This document shows positions 9,213-18,289 of a DNA stretch of 64,000 nucleotides, piece after piece. The notes beneath the pieces were generated by a model. It saw nothing but the letters and a program-made list of their open reading frames with translations, did not search any database and was not told where the DNA came from. Within the stretch, counting starts at the first letter, position 1, and each line of letters opens with the position of its first letter. A program made the position numbers and the translations under genes. The DNA lies in NCBI GenBank assembly GCA_943789105.1, contig CALSSW010000001.1, positions 682,001-746,000 on the forward strand. Reading direction: 5' to 3'. The DNA comes from an uncultured Ulvibacter sp. (GTDB lineage: Bacteria > Bacteroidota > Bacteroidia > Flavobacteriales > Flavobacteriaceae).

Positions 9213-10115
9213 TTACTCATCTTTTCTAGGATGGAATTTTGAAATAGTTTCTTGCAGAAAAGAAGTTTCTATATGCGTATATATCTCTGTTGTGGTAATA
9301 CTTTGATGCCCCAACATTTGTTGGATAGCTCTGAGGTCTGCGCCATTTTCTAGTAAATGGGTTGCAAAAGAGTGTCTAAAGGTGTGTGGGCTTATTACTT
9401 TATCAATACCTGTCTTTTCTACCAATTGTTTTATAATAGTGAATATCATGGCTCTTGTGAGCTGGTTTCCTCTTCTGTTTAAAAACAAGGTGTCTTGGGC
9501 CTTAGGTGCTATTTTTTGATGTACCCGAACTTCTTTTCGGTATAATTCTATGTATTTTATTGTAGTGTCTCCAATAGGTACAAAACGTTGTTTGTCTCCC
9601 TTGCCTGTAATTTTTATAAATCCCTCTTTAAAGAATAAGTCTGAAATTTTAAGTGAGGTTAATTCGCTTACTCTTAAGCCGCATCCGTAAAGGGTTTCAA
9701 GCATTGCTCTGTTGCGTTCTCCTTGAGCACTACTAAGGTCTATGGCTTTTATGAGTTGGTCTATTTCCTCTATAGCTAGGGTGTCTGGAAGTTTTCTGCC
9801 AATTTTTGGGCTTTCAATAAGTTCTAAAGGGTTGGTTTCTCTGTAGTTTTCGAAGATGAGATAATTAAAAAAGCCTTTAAGCCCAGAGATAATTCTGCTT
9901 TGAGATCTTGGATTTACCTCTTTTGCGATGCTATAAATAAATTCTTGCAGGACTTCTGGTTTAATTTCAATAGCAGTAGTCTGTATGGTAGACTCATCAA
10001 GCCAGGTTATTAATTTATTAATATCCAAGGCGTAGTTGCTTATTGAGTTTTCTGAGAGCCCTCTTTCTATTTTCAAATAGCTTTGATAGTCTTTTAATGC
10101 CTGTTGCCATTTCAT
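9213..10115 (-). CDS. xerD: Site-specific tyrosine recombinase XerD
   Basis: XerD-type recombinases resolve chromosome dimers at dif. This 300-residue protein has a normal N-terminal SAM-like core-binding domain (about 1-85) and a catalytic domain. The expected residues are present: Arg in GCGLRVSELTSL, Lys in TGKGDKQR, HTFRHSFATHLL and LGHQSITTTEIYTH with the nucleophilic Tyr. Housekeeping neighbours and the absence of attachment sites argue against a mobile-element integrase. It is convergent with the SF2 helicase gene, 8 bases between stops. Confidence 0.92.
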   Translation of the reverse strand: MKWQQALKDYQSYLKIERGLSENSISNYALDINKLITWLDESTIQTTAIEIKPEVLQEFIYSIAKEVNPRSQSRIISGLKGFFNYLIFENYRETNPLELIESPKIGRKLPDTLAIEEIDQLIKAIDLSSAQGERNRAMLETLYGCGLRVSELTSLKISDLFFKEGFIKITGKGDKQRFVPIGDTTIKYIELYRKEVRVHQKIAPKAQDTLFLNRRGNQLTRAMIFTIIKQLVEKTGIDKVISPHTFRHSFATHLLENGADLRAIQQMLGHQSITTTEIYTHIETSFLQETISKFHPRKDE

Positions 10116-10225
10116 GGGTTTGGGTCTCTAAAATTTTAAATTAAAAACAAATTAAAGATACGAATAACAAATGTGTTTGCCCTAGTATAAGTATATTTGA
10201 TATATAACCATTAAATATATACCAA

Positions 10226-10780
10226 TTGAAAAATTTAGCAATAATAGTAGCTGCTTTTTTTATGAGTACTACCGTATCTTCTCAGGAGTTAGATTTAGGG
10301 ATTAAATTAGGATCTAATTTTGCATCTATAAGTAATGCCAAAGAAGGTTTGTCAACAAGAACAGGAATTCAAGCAGGCCTATTTGCAGGAATAAAATTTA
10401 ATGATAAAGTAGGGATTAACCTAGATGTCTTATATTCTCAACAAGGCGCAGATTTTAATGCTGGAGCATTTGATTTAACGTATGTTAATCTCCCTCTTGT
10501 TTTAAAATACTTTCTTGTTAGTGGGTTACATATTCAACTAGGTCCTCAGTTTGGTGTATTAATTGATGATAGCCTTGCTGAAATCTTTGATGATAACTAT
10601 AATGAAATAGTCGAGTCAGAAATTTCTGGAATTATAGGATTGGGGTATGATCTTCCTTTTGGCCTCCGTATAGATGGTAGATACAATTTTGGTCTTACAG
10701 ATATTTCTAAATCTACAGCTGAGAATGAGGGTATCAAAAATTCGGTATTTACACTTGCCGTAGGTTTTGCATTTTTGTAG
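10226..10780 (+). CDS. Outer-membrane beta-barrel protein (PorT-like)
   Basis: This 184-residue protein has a signal peptide (MKNLAIIVAAFF to about residue 19). It is followed by short alternating strands with Gly and aromatic residues, such as LGIKLGSNFASI and ILGPQF-like segments, typical of the PorT/OMP_b-brl_2 barrels of Bacteroidota. The start is a TTG, giving an intact signal peptide; no ATG precedes it in frame. Function is unknown beyond likely outer-membrane location. A hairpin terminator follows. Confidence 0.8.
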   Translation: MKNLAIIVAAFFMSTTVSSQELDLGIKLGSNFASISNAKEGLSTRTGIQAGLFAGIKFNDKVGINLDVLYSQQGADFNAGAFDLTYVNLPLVLKYFLVSGLHIQLGPQFGVLIDDSLAEIFDDNYNEIVESEISGIIGLGYDLPFGLRIDGRYNFGLTDISKSTAENEGIKNSVFTLAVGFAFL

Positions 10781-10804
10781 CTAGACTACTTTTTTTAATA
10801 TACT

Positions 10805-10834
10805 AAAAGTGGAGACAGATGTTTCCACTTTTTT
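10805..10834 (+). terminator. Rho-independent terminator after the barrel protein gene
   Basis: AAAAGTGGA (10805-10813) pairs with TCCACTTTT (10824-10832). The stem can extend three further pairs with one wobble, and it is followed by T residues. Confidence 0.75.
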
Positions 10835-10884
10835 ATTGCTGTAAATAGTGTATTTTTACAGCATAATTGTAAATAATAAAGAAC

Positions 10885-11421
10885 ATGAAAAAATCACTTC
10901 TACTGCTTTGCTTACTTGCAGGGTTTTCTTTCACCCAGGCTCAAGAGCAATACAATGTTGCCAAGGGATTTAGTGCAGGATTTGGTGCAGGGTTTCTCTC
11001 TGAGATTGAATCTATTGGAGGTAGCGTGGATTTAATATACCAGATAGATCAAAAGTGGGGTATTGCAAATACCACCCTGTTTACCGTAAATGAGTTGCCA
11101 AACAAGGAACGCTTAAAGTGGTTTACCTCAGATCTAAATACTCGTTACAAGGTATACGATGAATTTTATCTGCTAGCTGGAGGTCAATTCTTGTTTCAAA
11201 CACTTATAGAAAAAACATACATTGGAGGTTTTGAATCTGGAGAACAGGTAGTGCAAAACTCAAATTTTGGAGCCAATATTGGTGCAGGATACATTTATCA
11301 TTTACTGAGTAACGTTAATGTATTTGCCGAAATAAAATATACAATTCTAGCCAATGAATCTGAGCCCGTAGAAAGCTCAGGTTACATGCAAGCAAGAATT
11401 GGCATGGTCTTCGATTTATAG
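10885..11421 (+). CDS. Secreted or outer-membrane barrel-like protein, unknown function
   Basis: This 178-residue protein begins with a clear signal peptide (MKKSLLLLCLLAGFSFTQA, cleavage near residue 19). The mature part has repeated Gly-aromatic strands such as SAGFGAGFL and FGANIGAGYIY and ends in a hydrophobic FDL, as expected for a small outer-membrane barrel. I do not recognise a specific family. It is flanked by terminators on both sides, so it is probably a single-gene transcript. Confidence 0.75.
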   Translation: MKKSLLLLCLLAGFSFTQAQEQYNVAKGFSAGFGAGFLSEIESIGGSVDLIYQIDQKWGIANTTLFTVNELPNKERLKWFTSDLNTRYKVYDEFYLLAGGQFLFQTLIEKTYIGGFESGEQVVQNSNFGANIGAGYIYHLLSNVNVFAEIKYTILANESEPVESSGYMQARIGMVFDL

Positions 11422-11442
11422 AAAAATTTAATAGACAGATTT

Positions 11443-11475
11443 AAAAACGAAAGAAGTCAATTTCTTTCGTTTTTT
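11443..11475 (+). terminator. Rho-independent terminator before aroQ
   Basis: AAAAACGAAAGAA (11443-11455) pairs with the segment at 11461-11474, followed by a T run. Its 3' arm overlaps the region where the -33 element of the aroQ promoter should be. Confidence 0.75.
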
Positions 11476-11482
11476 TATTTTC

Positions 11483-11490
11483 TATATTTG
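11483..11490 (+). promoter_or_regulatory. Promoter -7 box of aroQ, almost touching the start codon
   Basis: TATATTTG is a perfect TAnnTTTG match only 4 bases before the ATG at 11495. The transcript would start at or next to the start codon, so the aroQ mRNA is predicted to be leaderless. Confidence 0.5.
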
Positions 11491-11494
11491 AACC

Positions 11495-11914
11495 ATGAAA
11501 CTCAAGGTAATTAATGGCCCTAATTTAAACCTGCTAGGTACCCGTGAAACGGCTATTTACGGCACTACTTCTTTTGACTCTTTTTTTGAAGCATTACAAA
11601 AGAAATACCCAGATATAGAGCTATCTTATTTTCAATCTAATATTGAGGGAGAACTCATCGATTGTCTTCAAGAGTCAGGTTTTGAGTATGATGGTATTAT
11701 ATTAAACGCCGGTGCTTATACTCACACATCTATTGGTATAGGCGATACTGTAAAGGCTATTGCTAGCCCAGTGGTAGAGGTGCATATTTCTAACACATTT
11801 TCTCGAGAAGAGTTCCGGCACAAATCGTATATCTCTGCAGGTGCCAAAGGAGTAATACTAGGGTTTGGTCTTGAGAGCTATACCTTAGCCATAGAGAGCT
11901 TCTTGTCTATATAG
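11495..11914 (+). CDS. aroQ: Type II 3-dehydroquinate dehydratase
   Basis: AroQ dehydrates 3-dehydroquinate to 3-dehydroshikimate, the third step of the shikimate pathway. The 139-residue protein has the family start (GPNLNLLGTRE), the catalytic Tyr in AIYG near residue 22, NAGAYTHTS near 73 and the active-site segment VEVHISN...REEFRHKS near 96. The length matches the dodecameric type II enzymes. The predicted promoter abuts the ATG, leaving practically no 5' leader. No other shikimate gene is nearby. Confidence 0.96.
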   Translation: MKLKVINGPNLNLLGTRETAIYGTTSFDSFFEALQKKYPDIELSYFQSNIEGELIDCLQESGFEYDGIILNAGAYTHTSIGIGDTVKAIASPVVEVHISNTFSREEFRHKSYISAGAKGVILGFGLESYTLAIESFLSI

Positions 11915-11965
11915 TTACACTGCTAACGGCCTTACTTTCTTGTATACTGTAGCTACATCATAGTT

Positions 11966-12409
11966 TTATAAAAGCCATTTGTTTTGTCTAGCCCCTTTGC
12001 TATAAAAGTATAAAAAGATACTTGTAACAATTACTAACATTGGCATTATAATAGCTTCTGTGCCTAATAGCGCTATGGCTTGGGTGGCTAATATCCAGTA
12101 CCCCTGTATCACTAAAACTGTTAATAAGGATACTAAGAACAATGGCAGTGCAATTTTCTTTTTCAGTATCAGGGCTATAGAAGCCAAAACCCCTGTGATA
12201 GTACAAACACCAAAAAAAACATAATACCAAGAAGGTGTATTTAAAAATAATTCCATTTGTTGTTCAGTATATGTTTCACTGTAGGTCTCTAACATGAGAT
12301 CTTTCATGAAAGCGGCCATAATAAACTGAAATAGCCCCATGATATTCCATAAAAGAGCCAATATGGCTATAATCAAAAAGCTTTTGTTTGGTGTGGGTTG
12401 GGTGTTCAT
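11966..12409 (-). CDS. Small integral membrane protein, unknown function
   Basis: This 147-residue protein has four predicted transmembrane segments (about residues 10-30, 62-82, 86-108 and 118-138). A polar stretch with several Glu and Thr residues lies between the first two. It resembles uncharacterised Bacteroidota membrane proteins sometimes labelled sugar transporters without evidence. No catalytic motif is visible. It is convergent with aroQ and divergent from the DUF2461 gene. Confidence 0.7.
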   Translation of the reverse strand: MNTQPTPNKSFLIIAILALLWNIMGLFQFIMAAFMKDLMLETYSETYTEQQMELFLNTPSWYYVFFGVCTITGVLASIALILKKKIALPLFLVSLLTVLVIQGYWILATQAIALLGTEAIIMPMLVIVTSIFLYFYSKGARQNKWLL

Positions 12410-12482
12410 ACTGTTTAGTTTTTAAATGGTTGCAGGTAAATTTATAAAAAGAGTTTATATTTAACTTTAAAATAGCTTTTAA

Positions 12483-13160
12483 ATGACAACAAGTGTATTA
12501 CAAAAATCTCTAAATTTTTTACAAAAACTTAGAGAAAACAATCATAAAGATTGGATGCAAGCCCATAAAAAAGAATACCTAGCAAGTGAGGTTTCTTTAA
12601 AAGAACTTTACAAAGAGATATTAATGGGGCTCGGGGTTACTGATGAAATTGAAAAACAGAAAATTTTCAGAATCAATAGAGATATAAGATTTAGCAATAA
12701 TAAAACACCTTATAATTCTCACAGAAGTGTGAGTTGGAGTAGAGCAGGAGCTTCAAGGCGTGGCAGCTATTATTTAAGGATAGAGCCAGGCAAATGCGCT
12801 ATAGGAGGTGGTTTTTTTGGTCCTGAGCCTCAAGATTTATTACGTATACGAAAAGAGTTTGAAATGGATAGCGAGCCCATAAGGGCTATTTTAGACCAAA
12901 AGGAATTTAAAAAATTTTATAAAAATTTCAATCAAGAGTATAAGGTTAAAACAGCTCCAAAAGGTTTTGATACCCTTGATCCTAATATAGATTTGATACG
13001 ACTAAAAAGTTTTTTTGTAGTCCATGAATTTACAGATGCTCAGGTGCAATTACCAAACTTTGCTGCAACGGTAGTAAAAGCCTTTGAACTGTTAAGACCC
13101 TATTTTGATTATATGAGTGATGTACTCACCACAGATCTTAATGGAGAATCAATTCTTTAA
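12483..13160 (+). CDS. DUF2461 family protein (TIGR02453)
   Basis: This 225-residue protein has the family hallmarks FLQKLRENNHKDWMQAHKKEY near the N-terminus, RINRDIRFSNNKTPY near residue 65 and GGGFFGPEPQDLLRIRKE near 112. Function is unknown. Its length is typical and the start is ATG. It is divergent from the membrane protein at 11966 and convergent with the small gene at 13175. Confidence 0.85.
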   Translation: MTTSVLQKSLNFLQKLRENNHKDWMQAHKKEYLASEVSLKELYKEILMGLGVTDEIEKQKIFRINRDIRFSNNKTPYNSHRSVSWSRAGASRRGSYYLRIEPGKCAIGGGFFGPEPQDLLRIRKEFEMDSEPIRAILDQKEFKKFYKNFNQEYKVKTAPKGFDTLDPNIDLIRLKSFFVVHEFTDAQVQLPNFAATVVKAFELLRPYFDYMSDVLTTDLNGESIL

Positions 13161-13174
13161 CAATTAAAATGTAT

Positions 13175-13576
13175 TTAGTTTGAAATTTCAAACTGCATCA
13201 AATTACTTTTTAAACGCTCTCTGGTAATGTTCATCATTCGTTTGTTAAGGGCAGAAGAGTTGGCGGTGTAGGTAAGATATTCTTCTGTGGTAAATTGGCC
13301 AATAAACATACCTTTTAGGGCGTTTCTGAACTTTATATTTTTATGGATAGCATTGTCTATGTATGATAGTCTTTTTTCAATAGTTAGGTTGTAAAATACA
13401 TTTTTGTGTTTGGTAATGTAGTTTTTAAAAACCAACACAAAGAGATCATTTTGCAGTTTTGCTATGGGGCGAAGCGTACTGTTTTGAAAATGTTCCTGGT
13501 CAGAGATTCCTACTGTAATTAGAGCGCCAGGGATTGTTGGTCTGCAGGAGAGTAACTGATTGTCACGTGTATTCAT
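13175..13576 (-). CDS. Conserved flavobacterial protein of unknown function
   Basis: The product is 133 residues when begun at the ATG at 13576 (MNTRDNQLLSCRPTIPG). The frame is open 35 codons further, but that extension holds a near-perfect -7 box (TATCTTTA on the minus strand), so the internal ATG is preferred. The protein is basic, helical and lacks a signal peptide. Similar flavobacterial proteins are often labelled glyoxalase, but I see no metal-binding glyoxalase motif and do not support that name. Confidence 0.7.
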   Translation of the reverse strand: MNTRDNQLLSCRPTIPGALITVGISDQEHFQNSTLRPIAKLQNDLFVLVFKNYITKHKNVFYNLTIEKRLSYIDNAIHKNIKFRNALKGMFIGQFTTEEYLTYTANSSALNKRMMNITRERLKSNLMQFEISN

Positions 13577-13719
13577 AGCTGTTGTTGTTTTTATAAAGAT
13601 ACGTTTTGTAGGGTCTATATTCCTAGCTTTAAAAAAGCAAGTTATAAAAACTAAAATGGTATTAAATATAAAACCCCGCAAGAGTATACTTCCAGGGTTT
13701 TATATTTTGAAAGGCTATT

Positions 13720-16700
13720 TTAGTCTTTGGCTAAAAACACTTCTTTTGCTTTTATAACAGGAAGCGATATATCATTGCCATTAAGAGTTTTATAAAACTT
13801 CTTTACTTGCTTGTCCATGATTTTTGCAAAGCGTGTTTTCTCTGTAGTAAACTCCTCACTAATTAATTCAAAGTTGCTTTTTAGAGATCCATCAACACGA
13901 TCATAATTTGTAGCAATGTTGCTGTACAATTCACCCATACGCTCCCGTAATTCTGGTTCTGCGCTTGCTACATAATTGTCTCCGGTAGTGACCACTAAGT
14001 CTGTTCTAAGGGCCTCTAAAGCATCCCAAGTTTTCTGTGCTTGTTTGGCTGGCTTTCCACCCATATCAATCACCTCTTTGGCTTTAGATTGTATTTGGCC
14101 AATCTCATAGACCAGAAAGGCTAAGTCCTCAACCATAGAAAACATGGTCTGGGTTAGGGCCTCTTGTTCTTTACGCTCATCAAGAGTTGTCAAAGATTTA
14201 CGATCATATTTAGTCTCTATAATATGCGCATAGGTTTGTTTTCCTTTTTTAAGTACTACTTTATATTGTCCCTGTGGCACACGAGGAGAGGTAAACCCAC
14301 CAAAAGAGAGTGTTTTTGCAGCAGCCATTTTTGGATTACTAGTATTGAATCCCCAATTTACAATATTAATCCCTTTAGATTTTCCAGGGCCAAGAGATGT
14401 AATTTTATTTCCGTCCATGTCTTGTATTTCTAGGGTCATTTTACCAAAGGTGTGTCGCTTCTTTAGGTAGTATACAATACGTGCCGCCGAAGATTTGTTT
14501 TGCCCTACAAACTGAGTTTCTGCACCAAAAGATCCAGCAAATCCACTCTCTTCTGGCATGGTAAAAGGCTTGTTTTTAAAGAAATGTACTTTCTTTGCAA
14601 GAACTTCTTGGTTTAATTCTCTTAAGGGGCTTATATCATCAATTATAATTACGCCTCTACCGTGAGTTCCCATGACAATGTCATTGGTTTGTTTTTGCAT
14701 ATCAATAAAGTGTACAGCAACAGGGGGCATATTATTGGTGAAATGAGACCATCCTTTTCCTCCATTAATGGTAACGTAAAGTCCCATCTCTGTACCTAAG
14801 AACAATAAATCTTCATTAACATAGTCTTCCTGAATATTTCTAACAAAAGCATTTTCTTGAATGTCTTTTGATATGATACTTGTCCAAGTTTTTCCATAAT
14901 CTGTTGTTTTCATGGCATAGGGTTTCATATTTCCCATTGTGTGTCCATCAAAAACAGCGTATGCTGTTGCTTTTGAATGCACACTAGCCTCTATGTGGTA
15001 TACCCAAGTATTTGCTGGGATACCCGTAAGATTATCTGTTACATTACTCCATGACTTACCTGCGTCTGTAGTTATTTGAATATTACCATCATCGGTACCT
15101 ACCCAGATTATATTTTCATCTAGTGGTGACTCGGCTATAGTGAAAATTGTAGTATGGTTCTCAGCACCACTATTATCTACAGACAGTCCTCCAGATTTTG
15201 ACTGGTCTTGTTTTGTCTTGTCATTGGTGGTAAGATCTGGAGAAATAATTTTCCAGTTGTCTCCCATATCTTCACTTACATGCAGGAATTGACTTGCCAT
15301 GTAAAATCTATCTGGTTGGTGTTGGCTAACTGCCATAGGAGCATTCCAATTAAAACGCAATTCTGGATCTCCCTTTTTTGGAAGTGGTTGTATGGTTTTG
15401 GTTCGGTTACGATCTACATCATAACGCCACACATTTTCTGCACCTTGCATTTCTGAGTATACAATGTTTTTTGTGGGATGTTTTAATACTCTAAAACCAT
15501 CACCATATCCAACACTGTTCCAGTCTCTTGCATTTACACCTCCTGGAGAAGAAGAAGGCCCGTACCATGATCCGTTGTCTTGAAGGCCTCCGTATACATT
15601 ATACGGCTCCTTGTTATCAACACTAATGTGGTAGAATTGTGATAGGGGTAGGTTTTCTACAATTTCAAATGTGGATCCTCCATTCCAAGAGCGGTATACA
15701 CCACCATCTGTTCCAGAAAAAATTACATCGCTATCCTTTACATGAAAGGCAAAGTCATGAATATCACTGTGCATATTTCCAAGGTCTTTAAATGTTTTTC
15801 CTCCATCTCGGCTTATGGAGCCGTTCAAGCCGCCTTTTAAAACAACCTCTGGATTTTTTGGATCAATTACAATTCTTGAGAAATAAAATGGTCTCACTAC
15901 TAGTCCAAAATCATTGTTTAAATGCTCCCAAGAAGCTCCTGCATTGGTAGATTTCCATAAACCGTTTTTGCTTTTTTCTTCAGTTTCTAATACAGCATAT
16001 AAAATACTAGCATCACTTGGGGCAACTGCAACTGCAATTCTTCCTAGTTTGCCCTCAGGAAAACCTTCATGAATTTTATTCCAGGTAGCACCTGCATCTT
16101 CAGATTTGTATAGGGCACTACTACTACCGCCAGAGTTAAAACCCCATCCAGAGCGTCTAAATTCCCACATAGATGCATACAGTATATTTGGGTTTTCTGG
16201 ATCCATAATTACATCACTTACTCCGGTTGAAGGACCAATGTATAATACCTTACTCCAAGAGGAGCCTCCATCTGTTGTTTTGTATACCCCTCTATCTTGG
16301 CTGTCTGCCCATAGGGCTCCTAGCACACCAACGTATATTTCTTGATTATTTTCTGGATTGATTACAATAGAGGTGATTCTCTCACTGTTTTCAAAACCAG
16401 GAACTTCCTTAAAATTTGAACCACCATCTGTAGATCTAAACAAACCATCTCCAATAGAGACAGAGTTACGTGTCCAGGTCTCTCCAGTACCCACCCAAAT
16501 ATTTTGATCTGGATTTGTAGGGTCAAGAGTAACAACACCTATAGATTGCACATGCTTATCGAAAATAGGTGCAAAGATCGCACCCCCATCATTAGACCTC
16601 CAAACACCACCACCTGCAGTTCCTGCATATAAAATTCTTGGGTTTGTTGGGTGGCTTTCTAAATCGTTGATACGACCACTCATAAGAGCAGGTCCTATCT

Positions 16701-16815
16701 GACGCGCGCGCATGTCGCCAAATAATTCTTTTCCTTTTAAAGAGATTTCTTCCTGGGCATTACCTGGAAACGAAAAAATAAGGGTTACTAACAAAGGAAG
16801 CAGTATTCTTTTCAT
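13720..16815 (-). CDS. Secreted Asp-box / VPS10-like beta-propeller protein
   Basis: This large protein of 1031 residues starts at the ATG at 16815 (MKRILLPLLVTL), which gives a clean signal peptide; an ATG three codons earlier is also possible. About ten Asp-box (BNR) repeats are visible, for example STDGGSNF, TTDGGSSW, SEDAGATW, SRDGGKTF and TTDAGKSW. These are the blades of a sortilin/VPS10-type propeller. The last 250 residues form a separate helical region. Relatives are common in Bacteroidota, and their role (peptidase-like, glycan binding or other) is not established. No glycosidase catalytic residues could be assigned. Confidence 0.85.
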   Translation of the reverse strand: MKRILLPLLVTLIFSFPGNAQEEISLKGKELFGDMRARQIGPALMSGRINDLESHPTNPRILYAGTAGGGVWRSNDGGAIFAPIFDKHVQSIGVVTLDPTNPDQNIWVGTGETWTRNSVSIGDGLFRSTDGGSNFKEVPGFENSERITSIVINPENNQEIYVGVLGALWADSQDRGVYKTTDGGSSWSKVLYIGPSTGVSDVIMDPENPNILYASMWEFRRSGWGFNSGGSSSALYKSEDAGATWNKIHEGFPEGKLGRIAVAVAPSDASILYAVLETEEKSKNGLWKSTNAGASWEHLNNDFGLVVRPFYFSRIVIDPKNPEVVLKGGLNGSISRDGGKTFKDLGNMHSDIHDFAFHVKDSDVIFSGTDGGVYRSWNGGSTFEIVENLPLSQFYHISVDNKEPYNVYGGLQDNGSWYGPSSSPGGVNARDWNSVGYGDGFRVLKHPTKNIVYSEMQGAENVWRYDVDRNRTKTIQPLPKKGDPELRFNWNAPMAVSQHQPDRFYMASQFLHVSEDMGDNWKIISPDLTTNDKTKQDQSKSGGLSVDNSGAENHTTIFTIAESPLDENIIWVGTDDGNIQITTDAGKSWSNVTDNLTGIPANTWVYHIEASVHSKATAYAVFDGHTMGNMKPYAMKTTDYGKTWTSIISKDIQENAFVRNIQEDYVNEDLLFLGTEMGLYVTINGGKGWSHFTNNMPPVAVHFIDMQKQTNDIVMGTHGRGVIIIDDISPLRELNQEVLAKKVHFFKNKPFTMPEESGFAGSFGAETQFVGQNKSSAARIVYYLKKRHTFGKMTLEIQDMDGNKITSLGPGKSKGINIVNWGFNTSNPKMAAAKTLSFGGFTSPRVPQGQYKVVLKKGKQTYAHIIETKYDRKSLTTLDERKEQEALTQTMFSMVEDLAFLVYEIGQIQSKAKEVIDMGGKPAKQAQKTWDALEALRTDLVVTTGDNYVASAEPELRERMGELYSNIATNYDRVDGSLKSNFELISEEFTTEKTRFAKIMDKQVKKFYKTLNGNDISLPVIKAKEVFLAKD

Positions 16816-16859
16816 GAGATACATTTTAAAATTGTTGATTTAATTAGAGTGTGAGGTAA

Positions 16860-16892
16860 AAAAAATCCTCACGTTTTGGGAGGATTTTTTTA
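16860..16892 (-). terminator. Rho-independent terminator of the LolA-like gene
   Basis: Read on the minus strand, AAATCCTC (16888-16881) pairs with GAGGATTT (16871-16864), followed by a run of T. A competing pairing between GTGAGG (16851-16856) and CCTCAC (16868-16873) is possible. Confidence 0.7.
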
Positions 16893-16908
16893 TTTGTTTG
16901 GTTTTGAA

Positions 16909-17646
16909 TTATTTTTCTTCTGGGAAAGCAAAAAATGCTGCATCTACCTCAGGATTTAAAATAATTTCTTTCATTACTATTGGCTGTCCACCTTGAGATA
17001 TTGAGAACGGAAAATACAATCCTCCTACTTCCTGGTAGTCACTATAGCCTGAAGTTGACATTTGTCCTTTTGCAGGCCCCATGTTCATTGTTGTTTCTAC
17101 CACAATTGGTACATAATTTTCTGTCTCAAAGTAGTGAAAAGATACCGTTGGCTCTTCTTTACCATCTACCATAACAGGCTTTTGAGTTAGTTTTAGTTTA
17201 AAAGTTTCTGTTCCTTCTTTTGTTTCTTTACCAAGATACTCAACAGTGTAACCTTTTTCTTTATAGTTTAGAAAAGGAGAAGGGAAATCTTGATTGTTAA
17301 TTTTCATGTTTTCTGTAGTCTCTGCATCGCTTTTTTCTGGAAGCATCGTCATAAAATTGGTGGTCCACATGGTATCTCCATCAAAAGAATACTGTGTCAT
17401 CTCTTGTCCTTGGATATTTATTTTAAGTAATTGTTTACCGTCTTTCATTTGGTACATTTCTACAGGAATTTCCATGCCCTGGGCGTTAACAGAACCGATC
17501 ATTTTAGCTCCCTCTAGAGCGTTCCAGGCAGCTTCTCCTCCAGTATTTTCAAAGTAATTACTTAGGATTTCATCAGCAGTTTGTGCTGTCATTGGCGCTA
17601 CTGCTAGTAAAGTAAGTACAACAAATAAATTTTTTAATGTTTTCAT
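16909..17646 (-). CDS. LolA-like outer-membrane lipoprotein-sorting family protein
   Basis: This 245-residue protein has a signal peptide (MKTLKNLFVVLTLLAVAPMTAQ). The mature domain begins TADEILSNYFENTGGEAAW, a pattern typical of the LolA/LppX fold proteins of Bacteroidota, which bind lipid or lipoprotein in the periplasm. The body is rich in beta strands with repeated charged-hydrophobic alternation. True LolA function is uncertain because many Bacteroidota paralogues exist. It is a single gene ended by a terminator before the propeller gene. Confidence 0.8.
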   Translation of the reverse strand: MKTLKNLFVVLTLLAVAPMTAQTADEILSNYFENTGGEAAWNALEGAKMIGSVNAQGMEIPVEMYQMKDGKQLLKINIQGQEMTQYSFDGDTMWTTNFMTMLPEKSDAETTENMKINNQDFPSPFLNYKEKGYTVEYLGKETKEGTETFKLKLTQKPVMVDGKEEPTVSFHYFETENYVPIVVETTMNMGPAKGQMSTSGYSDYQEVGGLYFPFSISQGGQPIVMKEIILNPEVDAAFFAFPEEK

Positions 17647-17896
17647 AAAAGTGTATTGTAAAATTAATTGTGATTTAAAGGTAAGACGACCTAATTTTAA
17701 AAAAGTTACAGTTTTTTAATTTTTATAATAATTAGCGTAATTACATATTGTTTCAAAAATAGAAAATTGTACTCATTAATTTTAATAATCTTCTTGGTTT
17801 TTTAAAAGAAGGCACCATCGGTTATTACTAAATTAATGAGTCATTGTTACTTTACAATTTATTTAAAAAGTATCTTTATACTTAAATTTCATACCT

Positions 17897-18283
17897 ATGA
17901 ATTTTCATACTAGAAAATGGATAAAACCAGAAGATTTAAATCCTAACGGAACCTTATTTGGAGGTAGACTCCTGCAATGGATTGATGAGGAAGCTGCATT
18001 ATATGCAATTATACAACTAGAAAACCCCAAGACGGTGACTAAGTATATGAGTGAAATTAATTTCAAAAGCTCCTCGGTTAAAGGCGATATTATAGAAATT
18101 GGTATTAGGGCTATTAAATTTGGAGCCACCTCAATAACCCTTTGTTGTGAAGTTAGAAATGTCATGACTCGTGAAGTAATTATAACCATAGACACCATTG
18201 TAATGGTTAGTCTAGACCAGGACGGAAAACCAAGGCCTCATGGTAAATCTGAGATAGAATATGTTAGAAATAGATTAAAGTAG
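17897..18283 (+). CDS. Acyl-CoA thioesterase, hotdog fold
   Basis: This 128-residue single hotdog-domain protein is of the YciA/acyl-CoA hydrolase type, cleaving acyl-CoA to free acid and CoA. The signature PEDLNPNGTLFGGRLLQWIDEEAA (residues 11-34) holds the catalytic Asp/Glu region and the hotdog helix. The C-terminus is RPHGKSEIEYVRNRLK. Chain-length preference cannot be read from the sequence. A TATCTTTA near -7 box lies about 25 bases upstream. It is convergent with recQ. Confidence 0.88.
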   Translation: MNFHTRKWIKPEDLNPNGTLFGGRLLQWIDEEAALYAIIQLENPKTVTKYMSEINFKSSSVKGDIIEIGIRAIKFGATSITLCCEVRNVMTREVIITIDTIVMVSLDQDGKPRPHGKSEIEYVRNRLK

Positions 18284-18289
18284 CTTAGC

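Noticed and set aside
9213..10115. Tyrosine recombinase as integrase of a mobile element
   Set aside because: The protein fits XerD, neighbours are housekeeping genes, and I see no direct repeats, tRNA target or cargo genes.
13577..13681. N-terminal extension of the gene at 13175
   Set aside because: The extension covers a probable -7 box and reads as non-protein-like sequence; the ATG at 13576 is preferred.
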